This document shows, piece after piece, positions 6,291-16,300 of a DNA stretch of 52,993 bases; the first letter of the stretch is position 1, and every line of letters starts with the position of its first letter. The notes below the pieces were generated by a model. The model worked only from the letters and a program-made list of their open reading frames with translations, was not told the origin of the DNA and searched no databases. The DNA comes from a virus, in IMG/VR virus record IMGVR_UViG_3300049793_000140, positions 1 to 52,993 of that record; one strand, 5' to 3'. The position numbers and the translations under genes were made by a program.

Positions 6291-8800
6291 AATCGTGTTC
6301 CTCTTCGTCGAGATTTAGCACCGTGCACATTCGTAAGGCTGGTCAGCGGTGCATTCGTAAATGCCGCGAACCGGCTTGCATCAGCACTTAATATCACAGT
6401 GACGTTGCTATTTCCAGACGAAGCCGATGAACCATCGAGGTTTTTCCAGTCAACGAACACCTGCCCATTTGTCAGCGTCGGCGGTGCGCTTAATTGGACC
6501 GATGTGGAGGCAGGATATGTGCGTGTGAATCCCGTAATGCCATTGGACAAGGAGTTGACATCTATCACCGAAAGGGAGATCGGAACGCCCGTCGCCGGAT
6601 TGATCGAACCGACTACAAGGTCGTGATTCACCGGAGCCGGCGCAACGTATGTTGCGACGAAGCTCGCCGGGCTGACTACGAGGTTCGCGCTATTGGCTAT
6701 AATCGTGAAAGCTACAGAAGTCGTGAAATCGACCCCGTTCTTGCTCCATTTCTGGAAATTGTTGCCTCCGGCTGTAGTCGGCGCGGTGACAGTAATCGAC
6801 ACGCCATCGTTGTTTGTTCGGTTGAACGAGGTTACGCCAGCCCCGAGACCGCCGTTGTCATTCGGAGAATATCCAATCGTCACGCCACTCGCGGGATTCA
6901 CGCTCGCGAATGAGAGCGTCCACGTCACAATCGGAGGTGCGATATAAGTTGCCTGCCAAGTCTCGTTCGTCGTCACCGTGAAACTGACGGTGTTGGTAAA
7001 GGCAAAGTCTACCCCAGCGCGGCGCCATTTGCTGAAATTGTTTGTGCCGGCAGTAAGCGGGGCTGCGAGCGTGACGGGCGTGCCGAATAGATAGTTGCGT
7101 ATGAAGCTAGTGGTGCCGGTCGAATTGCCGTCGATATCCGAGGTAGCTATTATCGAGAAGCCGTTGGCCGGCGAGCTGGTTACGGTGATGACATTCGTCG
7201 GCGTGGATGCTGCGCCAGTGATTCGTTCCAGCACGAAGGCTCCAAACTTTGGGAAAGTCTTTGGCCCGGTAACCGTACTCGAGCCGTGAGGTAAGGCCAC
7301 AGTGTGGGATGCTGCCAGCATATTCAGCGTGATCACGTTACCAGGCAGGGTATTGGTTGTGATGTCCACCAGGTAGTCTTGTGCGTTGCGGACACGCACA
7401 GAATCCAGCGTGCTCCAGCCAAGAGTAGCGAGGTTCACCGCAATCGTGGAACCCAGCGACCAATTGTAGGCCGCGATCTGAGCCCGGTTCGTGTCGTACT
7501 GGTTGGGTTGCAGGACAACGTGGTTGGTCGTCGGCAATAAGTTGATCGTGGAGTTATCATCAAACGGCGTGCCGGCAATCCAATTGGCCAGGCTCACCGG
7601 AGCCAATCCCTCGACGCGGAATCCTTGCGCGTTAGTTGGCGTGAAAAAGTAATGATTACGGTCCACTGTCCAGCCCGGAACGATTGTCGTTCCACTGATC
7701 GGGATGTAATCGAACAATTTGGCTGTGGGCGAGTCGATCACTGTGTTGTCCACTATCAGCGCGTTGGTCCACGAGCCTCCCTGCAAGCCGCCCAGACCGA
7801 TGTAATTGTTCGTCACTTCGATCGATGTTGCGTTGATCGAGGTGAAGTAAATGAATACGAGGTCGCTGTTGAACTGAAGATTGTTCCAGACATGATTATC
7901 CCCCTCGTCCCCGTCTTTTCGGCCACCAACTAGCAGCCGGTTGTTTACCAGGATATTGTGGTGAATGAGATAATGGTACACCGACGCTGAACCAGATCCG
8001 TAAGCTTGGATGCTGTTGTCGTAATTGTTAAGAACGACGTTGTAGGAAATGTCCTTTGACTCGCGCGCCGCCGTATTTTGGGTGTAAAATCCATGTCCGT
8101 GAAGCTGCGTCACGCCCACCCATCCATTATTATAGACCACGTTATTGCGTGCGAAAAGTCGACTGGATTGTTGCCAGGCAGATATGCCCGTGCTGACATC
8201 GTGCACTACGAGGTTTTCGATGATGTTGGATTGTCCAAAATTATAGAGGCCGTCGCTCAGAAAGAAATCGGTTGGGAAAGACGGATCAGTCGGCGGTATG
8301 CAAGTCGGACAAGAGACCGTTGAACTAAACCTGTCGGCAGTGCTCGATGAGGTGATTTCGAAGTTGCGCAAGTGAAGGAAGCGCCCCTTGGTGGCGTCGC
8401 TCGATGAGCCTAGCATCAGCGTTGGGCGTGCGGTGGCATGGTACTCGAAGGGTGCGCCAAAGGCTTGGCCATCGATGATTGCCCATTCGTTTGTCGCACT
8501 CTCAACGATGATTTCATTTGCGTAGGCACCGCTGATCAATGCCTGGAAGATGTCGCCTTCGTTGCCTCCAGCCACGTAATGCTCTGGCGAATTCGTAAAC
8601 GCACCTCCTCTCAATTCTAGCTTGTCACCCCCCACTAATGTAGCGGTCTTCGCAAGTGCGGTTCTCAGATCCCAAGGACTAGCAATGGAGCCTGTTCCGC
8701 CAGCCGTGCCATTAGTGGCCGCGAAATAGATCGCTGCTCCCGCAGACTCAGAAAGCATGAGCGCGACGGCTAACAATACTGAGAAAACAATGAGCTTCAT
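6287..8800 (-). CDS. Secreted-type right-handed beta-helix spike with C-terminal InlB-like repeats
   Basis: An 837-residue protein with a Sec signal (MKLIVFSVLLAVALMLSESAGA, cleavage near residue 22). Residues about 25-400 show beta-helix rungs with N-rich turns (NIIENLVVHDVSTGI, RNNVVYNNG, SYNVVLNNYDNS), the fold of pectate-lyase-like and tail-spike depolymerases. The C-terminal third holds three tandem repeats of about 85 residues with the pattern (F)xRTxxxGxxVxLxAPxTxGxxxFxxW, like divergent InlB B-repeats of bacterial surface proteins. Active-site residues cannot be assigned. The protein probably binds or cuts a surface polysaccharide; it could be a virion spike or an exported enzyme. Confidence 0.85.
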   Translation of the reverse strand: MKLIVFSVLLAVALMLSESAGAAIYFAATNGTAGGTGSIASPWDLRTALAKTATLVGGDKLELRGGAFTNSPEHYVAGGNEGDIFQALISGAYANEIIVESATNEWAIIDGQAFGAPFEYHATARPTLMLGSSSDATKGRFLHLRNFEITSSSTADRFSSTVSCPTCIPPTDPSFPTDFFLSDGLYNFGQSNIIENLVVHDVSTGISAWQQSSRLFARNNVVYNNGWVGVTQLHGHGFYTQNTAARESKDISYNVVLNNYDNSIQAYGSGSASVYHYLIHHNILVNNRLLVGGRKDGDEGDNHVWNNLQFNSDLVFIYFTSINATSIEVTNNYIGLGGLQGGSWTNALIVDNTVIDSPTAKLFDYIPISGTTIVPGWTVDRNHYFFTPTNAQGFRVEGLAPVSLANWIAGTPFDDNSTINLLPTTNHVVLQPNQYDTNRAQIAAYNWSLGSTIAVNLATLGWSTLDSVRVRNAQDYLVDITTNTLPGNVITLNMLAASHTVALPHGSSTVTGPKTFPKFGAFVLERITGAASTPTNVITVTSSPANGFSIIATSDIDGNSTGTTSFIRNYLFGTPVTLAAPLTAGTNNFSKWRRAGVDFAFTNTVSFTVTTNETWQATYIAPPIVTWTLSFASVNPASGVTIGYSPNDNGGLGAGVTSFNRTNNDGVSITVTAPTTAGGNNFQKWSKNGVDFTTSVAFTIIANSANLVVSPASFVATYVAPAPVNHDLVVGSINPATGVPISLSVIDVNSLSNGITGFTRTYPASTSVQLSAPPTLTNGQVFVDWKNLDGSSASSGNSNVTVILSADASRFAAFTNAPLTSLTNVHGAKSRRRGTRL

Positions 8801-8934
8801 TAAAATATTGTCTTCTGATTATCCACACTGTACAGTCCAAGGAACACCGCCATAATTGAAAGGCTTTCGCATGGATGGTCTGTCGACCAAGCCCTTACGC
8901 GCCCATTCCAGCGATACCGCAAAAAGTCTCGCAT
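8800..8934 (-). CDS. 44-residue small protein between fibre genes
   Basis: An ATG at 8934 lies 6 bases after the stop of the upstream 139-residue gene. The frame ends at a TAA that shares one base with the ATG of the beta-helix gene (TAATG). The product starts MRDFLRYRWNGRVRAW and has a mildly hydrophobic middle (SIMAVFLGLYS). The tight junctions on both sides, matching the coupling used throughout this genome, argue that it is translated. Function unknown. Confidence 0.5.
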   Translation of the reverse strand: MRDFLRYRWNGRVRAWSTDHPCESLSIMAVFLGLYSVDNQKTIF

Positions 8935-8940
8935 GATTGC

Positions 8941-9360
8941 TTAGGGCGTCAACCATAGCTCGTTTCCTACAGCTTCGATTAACAAGGCTCCCCTGACTTG
9001 ATTAGTTGGAATTACTCCAAACCAAAAAACGTTGTTCGTCTGAAATCTCAGCGATAAGCCTGCGGGATTGCTCCAGTAAAGCGTGGTGAAAGCACTAGGA
9101 GCAAAGTTTGTAAATGTGAAGATGGGCGGCGAGCTGACGAATCGAATCAATCGCGGGCCGAGCTTCGCATCTACAGCATCGTTTGGAAGTGCAATCAAAA
9201 GAGTGCTCGCGTTGGTAATAATGAAAATGTTTGTGACGTAAGTGATGTTAGTTGACGGCGGCAATGGAATGTCGGCACTGAGAAGGATTGGCACACGCAC
9301 AGTTTGAGCTTGAATTCCAAGCGCGAGCAAGTTGGCTAAAAGCAAGAGAAACGTTTTCAT
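8941..9360 (-). CDS. Small exported protein of the fibre block
   Basis: A 139-residue protein with a clear Sec signal (MKTFLLLLANLLALGIQA, then QTVRVP). The mature part is beta-rich with Asn/Thr runs (NITYVTNIFIITNAS, FTFTNFAPSAFTTLYWS). It looks like a single compact sandwich domain. It overlaps the glycoside hydrolase gene by ATGA and sits upstream of the 44-residue gene. Its size suggests a fibre tip, chaperone or partner subunit, but no family is recognised. The export signal is directly visible; the role is inference. Confidence 0.65.
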   Translation of the reverse strand: MKTFLLLLANLLALGIQAQTVRVPILLSADIPLPPSTNITYVTNIFIITNASTLLIALPNDAVDAKLGPRLIRFVSSPPIFTFTNFAPSAFTTLYWSNPAGLSLRFQTNNVFWFGVIPTNQVRGALLIEAVGNELWLTP

Positions 9361-11834
9361 TGGACTGGTAGTTTGAATGGCGACTTGCGTTTGCGGTGTG
9401 GCGTTGTCGGCGAAGGCACGGTAGGATTGAACACGTACGAGTATTCTGCGGAATTCCCGACGTTATCCATCGCTGTCACATAAAAGGTGTGGTTGCCGCC
9501 CGCCAGATTCGAGATCCACACGTGGTTGCTAGGCGAGTAAGCGGTATAACTGTCGCTGTCGAAGTGCCATTTGTAAACGATGTTTGTCGCGGTCGCGGTC
9601 GTGGTCCATGGGATGATTTTGGTATCGCACGCACTCCACTTGATCAATGTTGGATTTGCATCACCACTCCACGGGCCGGAAGGAGCCACGTCAAATGCAA
9701 TCGTTGGAGCCACCGTATCGGTCACTGTCGCGATGCTGGCCTGCTTCACATCGTTGGATAATTGAGCAAACGAAAGACTGCTGCTGATCAAGTATTGTGG
9801 GGTGCGCGTAATGGTGAATACTGCGGTATTCGTTGCCACCTGATTACCCATCACGTCCACGATGCCGACGCCCGTTGTGTTGGTGAGGGTGAGGCTCTTG
9901 AGAGTGCGGTCGTAATTCCATGCAGCAACCACTGAACCAGCCCCGTTCGTAAACCCAAACAAATCCATCGTAGTCGCCGATGAGTTGGTAATTTTTCCCA
10001 GGCCTAACCCGGTAAACGACTTGGCCATCAACAGGGCAACTCCATGAGGTGTTTCCGAGCAGTTATACTCAACGACCGTCGGATCAGTAGGCGATAGGTC
10101 TACCATTACGTCATTGTAGTATTTGCTCCAGTAATTCACGTAACGCATTCCCCATCCTAATGAGCGCAGCGCGGCATAGAGGCACCGATCCACATTGTAC
10201 TGGGAGCGTTGTTGCTTCTCGTTTCGAAGGGTCTCGGGTGAGAACGTCTCGGCCAGTGAAAAGTTGCCTTCGCGCAACGAATCCATCGTCTTCATGCCGC
10301 CGACACTCCAACCGCCCGATTCCGTGTTCCACACGGGCCGTATTCCGGCAAAAGCCCGCGCCCAATCTTGCATTGAAGCAAAATGAACATCACTTTCTGA
10401 AGCGTTGGGATCGGCTGAGCCGTCTTGTGGGTAAATGTGACCGGATACCGCGCTTACTTTTGCCTGCGTGCCGGCTGATAGCGCGTTCCAAATTGTCAGC
10501 GCGTCAGCGGCATGAGCCATTCCCCCGAAGGCTATAATATAGGCTTGCGGATCGGCATCGAGGATTGTCTTCACCGAATCGGTAATCATTGAGGCTATCC
10601 CGGTCAGATTTGTACCCAAGCCAACAGAATCCCATACCGATGCATTCGGCTCGTTCCAAGTCTCCCAGAAATGAATGTTGTACGGCGATTGGCTGTAGCG
10701 ATTGACCACTTGATAAACATAGTTGGTATATGCTGAAAAATTCGGACTCCCGTCGCCATTAGTCGCCCATGTGGGCCAAGCCAGGCCCGGGTACAGATTG
10801 CAAATCGGAACCATTCCGTTCGTCGCGATATTTGCCACCGCAGCATCATTGTAGACGAAAGCGCCGCTTGTGGGCTGAACCGTTGTCCAGCGCACCCCAC
10901 CAATCGGTGAGAGGTCGCGAGCGAAGGCAAATCCACTCCGGCGTTCGCGCAGCATGTGATAAGGCAAATAGTTTGGATGCGTGCCGATGATTCCGTTTGT
11001 ATCCTGCGTCGTGGCGACGGCGTAGGGCAGCACAGCGACCGACGTTTCATCAAAGGAATCGTTTGAACCATAGAGACGACTGATAATGCGCATATAACCG
11101 TTTTGCGTCGGCAATGCGACTGTGACCGTTTTGTTCGTGTTTGCGCTGAGAGCCACGGAGATTGAATTCGAAGCGACCAGGCGGTTGAGGTAGTCGTAAA
11201 TCAGGTATTGGCCCGTGGCGATTGCGGCCGCTCCATCATTCCAGAACCTATACCGGAATTGTTTGGTATCCCCAGAGAGAAGCAGATTATCAGCATCGGC
11301 GGTGTCGAGGCCAAGTTCTACCGGATATTCCGGGGAATACGTCGTAGCGCTTGAACCGGTCTCAAGCTGCACCGCGTCAACGAGTGTGTCGTTGACCAAC
11401 ACGTTCGCCGAGTAAATCTTAGCGTGATACATGCCGTTTGTGCTGAGCGTTGCCGTTGTGCTGAATCTCTGCCAGCCATTGGTAAACGTGACGGAGGTCG
11501 GAGGGGCTGCTTTCAGTTCCCCGCCGCCCATGATTCCAATCTTAACAGTGATGCTCGTTGGACTCCGGCCATACACGCTCATGGTATATGTGCCAGCCGT
11601 GAGCCACATCGCCCTGGAGATGATTCGGGAACCCAGTCGGAATGAGGTAGCCCCATGCCAGGCATCGGAGGTTCGCAGTTCGCCTGCCGAAGAATCAGCG
11701 TTTCCCTTGTTGTCGTTGCCGACGTAATAGATCCAGCCGCGCCCAGGCCCGCACTCAAAGGAGGAGTTTGGAATCAGGTTCGCCGCGCTGGCGCTCAAGA
11801 CCACGCTCCAAAGAAAGACGGCGACTGCTTTCAT
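9357..11834 (-). CDS. Secreted glycoside hydrolase, TIM-barrel clan GH-A-like, with binding domains
   Basis: An 825-residue protein with Sec signal MKAVAVFLWSVVLSASA. Residues about 20-165 form a carbohydrate-binding-type jelly roll (NLIPNSSFECGPGRGW start). Residues about 270-620 form a barrel like GH39/GH5-type enzymes, with the acid/base motif WETWNEPN (Glu395) and the nucleophile motif VWNTESGGW (Glu505). A beta-sandwich follows, then an Ig-like domain (about 705-805, NLAGGNHTFYVTAMDNVGN). It probably cleaves a host capsule or environmental polysaccharide; the substrate is not predictable from sequence. It overlaps both neighbours by ATGA inside the fibre block. Confidence 0.85.
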   Translation of the reverse strand: MKAVAVFLWSVVLSASAANLIPNSSFECGPGRGWIYYVGNDNKGNADSSAGELRTSDAWHGATSFRLGSRIISRAMWLTAGTYTMSVYGRSPTSITVKIGIMGGGELKAAPPTSVTFTNGWQRFSTTATLSTNGMYHAKIYSANVLVNDTLVDAVQLETGSSATTYSPEYPVELGLDTADADNLLLSGDTKQFRYRFWNDGAAAIATGQYLIYDYLNRLVASNSISVALSANTNKTVTVALPTQNGYMRIISRLYGSNDSFDETSVAVLPYAVATTQDTNGIIGTHPNYLPYHMLRERRSGFAFARDLSPIGGVRWTTVQPTSGAFVYNDAAVANIATNGMVPICNLYPGLAWPTWATNGDGSPNFSAYTNYVYQVVNRYSQSPYNIHFWETWNEPNASVWDSVGLGTNLTGIASMITDSVKTILDADPQAYIIAFGGMAHAADALTIWNALSAGTQAKVSAVSGHIYPQDGSADPNASESDVHFASMQDWARAFAGIRPVWNTESGGWSVGGMKTMDSLREGNFSLAETFSPETLRNEKQQRSQYNVDRCLYAALRSLGWGMRYVNYWSKYYNDVMVDLSPTDPTVVEYNCSETPHGVALLMAKSFTGLGLGKITNSSATTMDLFGFTNGAGSVVAAWNYDRTLKSLTLTNTTGVGIVDVMGNQVATNTAVFTITRTPQYLISSSLSFAQLSNDVKQASIATVTDTVAPTIAFDVAPSGPWSGDANPTLIKWSACDTKIIPWTTTATATNIVYKWHFDSDSYTAYSPSNHVWISNLAGGNHTFYVTAMDNVGNSAEYSYVFNPTVPSPTTPHRKRKSPFKLPVQ

Positions 11835-13330
11835 TGGGAAAAGGTCGAAGTCGCTGAACGGATACTTGTCCCCTGCGCTGCGCCAATGTCCGGCTTGCCA
11901 ACTGTGCCGGTGTAACTCGCGGCAGTCTCGGTGAATGTTCCGCGCCCGGTTCCCTTGGCACCCACCAGGTTTATCCGGAAATCTCCGTTCGCCGGATCAA
12001 CCCAGGGGGTAGCATTAGCCGTGTACGTCTGTGAGTTGACGATATTGATACCGGCAATGGTGTTGATTTGCCCGAGATAATTGGTTTGGGTGCCAGACCC
12101 GAAGCCGCAATTGATGATTAAGCCATTGCGAAGCGTAGCCGATCCAGATGTGTTAATCCCCCAGCCGCCATTTTTCACAAAATTGGAATTCTCGATCAGT
12201 GCAAAACAGGCAGCGGTTGAGTTCAAATCCACTCCGTCGAGAATATTGTTGTACGCGTCGCAGTTCAGAATCCAGTTGGACCCCTGTGACCCAAGCGCAA
12301 AGCCATACTCGCCATTCGTGTCAGAGATGCATTCCGAAAATAAACAGAGTGTCGTTGTGCCAGTCGATACTCTAAAGCCGGATGTGTTTGAGCCGGCATT
12401 GTCGTGAGAAATACAGCGTATAAATTCGGTTCCGGTGACGGCATCGAAGAAACCTGCGAGGGCCGCCGTATTACTCTGATTGCAAGCGTAGGCTTCGCAC
12501 TCGATCAATGTCGATGATGCCGTGGCAACATTAACGCCATGCCCGCGAACGCTATTGACGACGACTCCCTGAATAAGACATTCGCCGCCCGTAGCCGAAA
12601 TGCCCGCCGCTGAACCGGTCGAACCGTTGTTTTGGATAATGCAATCAACCAAATCATTATTGACTCCACTCAGGGTAAAGGCGGTGTAACTTGATCCGCT
12701 AGTCGCTCCCGCAATCGTGAACTTTCCGCCGTCCCGAACGCTTGTAGTGTACCCTTGCCAGCGGGTTGGGCCGGCGAGCGAGTGCGTTATTCCCGCTGTC
12801 ATGCTGTAGGAGGTGCCGCTTTTGATGTTCACGCAAGGAACGTTTCCACCAGAATCTGTCATGGTATTCTGCACGAAATTAAACGGAAAACTTGCTGCGG
12901 CATTAGGCCCTTTCCATGCGCCGCCATGTTTCAAAGTAGTGGCGCCCAAGGCATCGGTTGCTGGCGCGGTGCCAGATTTGGCCGTCAAGGAAACCGTGAT
13001 TGTCGTTGAGTTAGTTGCCGTCACACGGGCGACGAATGTCGCGACCGTTGCGCCCGACGTGACATAGACGCTCGCCCAATCGCCAAGTGCAACATTGTCC
13101 GCCGCCGGATTGCCGGATGCCACAGTAAAGATCCCGGTCGTGGAATCCCATCCGCCAGCGACAATCGCGCTGGTATAGGTGTGCGCCGCTGAATCTGCGG
13201 TCGTGGAACCTGCGTTAAGATTGTTCCCGGTGGTCTGACAGTAAAATTCGGTGTATGTAGTGGCTGCCTGCATCACCAAAGCCCCCCTCAAAAGAGCCGC
13301 GAAAAGTAAATAAAGAAAAAGCTGCTTCAT
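11831..13330 (-). CDS. Secreted-type beta-helix protein (spike or lyase-like)
   Basis: A 499-residue protein from the ATG at 13330, chosen because it overlaps the giant fibre stop by ATGA and opens directly into a Sec signal (MKQLFLYLLFAALLRGALVMQA). Residues about 150-440 show parallel beta-helix rungs: NNDLVDCIIQNNGS, GECLIQGVVVNSVRGHGVNV, ALIENSNFVKNGGWGI. This is the right-handed helix of pectate-lyase-like and tail-spike proteins. The end (PANGDFRINLVGAKGTG..PDIGAAQG) matches the C-terminal signature of such bacterial exported beta-helix proteins. Catalytic residues are not identifiable. Confidence 0.83.
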   Translation of the reverse strand: MKQLFLYLLFAALLRGALVMQAATTYTEFYCQTTGNNLNAGSTTADSAAHTYTSAIVAGGWDSTTGIFTVASGNPAADNVALGDWASVYVTSGATVATFVARVTATNSTTITVSLTAKSGTAPATDALGATTLKHGGAWKGPNAAASFPFNFVQNTMTDSGGNVPCVNIKSGTSYSMTAGITHSLAGPTRWQGYTTSVRDGGKFTIAGATSGSSYTAFTLSGVNNDLVDCIIQNNGSTGSAAGISATGGECLIQGVVVNSVRGHGVNVATASSTLIECEAYACNQSNTAALAGFFDAVTGTEFIRCISHDNAGSNTSGFRVSTGTTTLCLFSECISDTNGEYGFALGSQGSNWILNCDAYNNILDGVDLNSTAACFALIENSNFVKNGGWGINTSGSATLRNGLIINCGFGSGTQTNYLGQINTIAGINIVNSQTYTANATPWVDPANGDFRINLVGAKGTGRGTFTETAASYTGTVGKPDIGAAQGTSIRSATSTFSQ

Positions 13331-16300
13331 TTCGTGAGTTGGAGTTGAAAAGTTAACTCGGTTGCCGCCGAACAAGCGGTCAGGTCAAAAGCGAAAATAT
13401 CTCCCGCCGTGACCGTGGTTGAAGTGAAGTCTGTAACCGTGGTGCTGTTCGTCGCGGTTCCCGAAGTAATCCCCAAGCCAGCCGTATTTATTAAATTCGA
13501 GGAGGTCGGATGAGCATTCCCGGAACCGATTTTCCAGCAATTCACGGTCGCCGTTCCTGTGTCTAAGACGATGCTCCAACCGGTGATCGTGGCGCTGTAT
13601 TCGCAAACCGCAAAGCCAGTCCTTTTGCCGGTGGCAATGATCGAGCCGCCGCCGTCCGAAGTGAAACCTAGCGTTGCCAGTTTTAGATTAGTCGCCAGGG
13701 TCGGGCTTGTGGCTGTGCCGGCCAAGTCGCCGGCGAGTTTGATTACGCCGGTCGCCGCTGTGGTCGCATTGCTGACAGTTAACGTTAGATCTGTGCTAAG
13801 ATCCCCCCCGCCAGCGAGTGGACCGGTTGTTGATATTGTCCGTGCATATGGAACTTTTGCCGCCCAGCCGGTGCTTGCAGAGCCGGATTCCTTCCAATAC
13901 ATCGTTGATCCCGCGCCACCGTCTGTACGGATCCAAATGTCTCCAACATTGCCTTGCTGGGCGCTTTCGGGGCTGCCCGTGCCTTTCTTGATCGTCGGGC
14001 CATTGTTTCCGAGCTGCCAGCGCGTCACGTTCGCGTTGCCGAGGGCAAAGGAGTTGTTGTTTGTTGCAAGTGCGCCGAAACCCGCCTGCGTCGTGTTCGT
14101 ATAGGTCAACGTCCCATTGCCATCGAAGTACCCTGCCTGCGCGCCCAAATAGGTATTGTAAGCCCCGGTCAAATTGTCATAGCCGGATCGTGCGCCCAGG
14201 CCGGAGTTTGAGTCAGATGTTGTTGTGTTTTTGAGAACCTCGGCGCCAAGCCCGGAATTGTAATTGCCCGTCGTGTTGCCGTTGCCGGAATACCAACCTA
14301 CGAAACTATTTGAATAGCTGTTTCCAGTCGTTCCGAGGGAAGCGCGTCCGATTGCGATGTTTTTTGAAGCGCTTACTTTGGTCAGTGCTGTATAACCGAG
14401 AATCACGTTGTCACCGCCGTCCGTCAAGTTTTGTCCAGCCTGGCGGCCTATGCCGAGATTGCCCGCGCCAGTGGTTAGATTTTCCAATGCATTTTCTCCG
14501 AGGCCCAAGTTGTTGATCGACCCTGCGATCGTCAGGAAAGTGTTTGTGCCCCCGAGCGCCAGTTGATTTGTCGAAATGAAATACCAAGCGCCTTGCGTCA
14601 GATTACCACCTGACCAAATGGCGTCAAAATTGTCTTCGCCTGTGCCGGATAATCCGCCGCTGGACGGAAACGTGAGCGCGTCTCCGGACGCCTCAACGCG
14701 CTGCCAAGTTCCGTTGCTGACACGGAAACCCATCGTAAAGGCAGAATCCGTATCGTTCGTGATGGTGCTTGTGGCTTCCTTCGTCTCCTCCCGCCAGAGG
14801 GCGGTCGTGACAGTCGCCACTTTAATCGTGCCGATCTGCGTCCCTCCGCTGGTATTCGTGCCGGTGATCTTGGCCCAGTAACCATTCGTGGAATCCGGTG
14901 GCATCGGGAGATTGACGCTGAATGTGGAACCGCTGAAGATCCCCCTGTAAAGATTGGTGTTGATGCTGATGGTTGCAGTCCCCGCGCCGGCAATGGTTCC
15001 AAGGTTGTTTTCGGACAAGTCGATGACGTTGGCGAAAAGATTCGTCGTGTTGCTGCCTGGCGGCGTGGCTTGAGTTCCATCGCTCCGCAGGAACGTTGCC
15101 GTACTTCCGGTCAGAAGAAGCGCGTTGGTCATGTGCGCCAGGGTTGCGGCAATGCCGTTTGTCTTGCTGGCATCGACCGCCAAGAGGCCACTGACAGCAA
15201 CGGTGTTCAGGACAGTTCCGGCTAATGCCCCGCCGCCGCCGGGAAATACAAGGGTGTTGCCGAGATAAAGCGAAGTGACATTCGCATTTCCAATTGTCGC
15301 AGTATTGCTGCCGTTACCAGTTGCCTCGGACCCAATAACGATTTCATTAGTGCCTGAGGTTGTTGAAAGCTGCGCATTTTGGCCGACAATAACGTCGTCA
15401 TTCCCGGTTACATTAGCGCTGCCGGCATTAGATCCAACGTCAACATTTCGCGCACCGCCGTTGTTGTTAAAACCGGCATTGTAGCCAACTGCGGTATTGT
15501 TGTCGCCAGAAGTGTCGTGCTGTAGAGCGCCGACGCCAAGCGCTACGTCTTGCAAAGTGGCGCTGGTACTAAATAAAGCGTTTTGCCCCATAGCAATTGA
15601 ATTTTGGCCACCAGTGACTCCGAACATTGCTCCGGGACCAATAGCGGTTAAACCGCTTAGTCCATCCGTCATTGCTCCCAACGCCGCCAAACCAATTCCA
15701 AAACTTGCGTTAGTGTTTACGTTTATAAAACTATTCGTGTCAGCAAATCCCATCCGTTGAGATCCGAGGCGAAACCAAGGAGAATTTGCAAATGTTGTGG
15801 CGCTTGATCGATATGGCAAATAGCCGTCGGTTGGGTTAATCGTTGTCCCGCCGCCCGCACTGAACGCTGCCCAGCCCGTGGTGCCAATGCCGGTTTGCTT
15901 TACGTAAATGATCCCATTTGAATAATCGGTGTACTCGCTTCCAATGTTCGCCGCCTGCACGCCTTCTGGACTTCCCGATCCATGATAAAATCCGAATCGG
16001 ACGGAGGCTGCGTCAGGTGAACCTGCACTCCACAACAAGGGGACAGCATCGTTGAGCCGCATCGAACTTGTATTGAAATACGCAACATCGACCGTGTTGG
16101 CTGCGATACTGATCGCGCCATTGGGATCGCGAAACATACCTCCACCTGGCGAAGCTAAGGTTCCACCTAGACCGATGGCGGGATTGGTAGCATTGCCTTG
16201 ATTCGTAGTAAAAAACGAAGTTGTCGCCGTGAGTGATCCGCTCATCGCCACAACCGACGAAGAAATCCTTTGGAGCGGACTATCCCCAAGCGTGTTGGTT

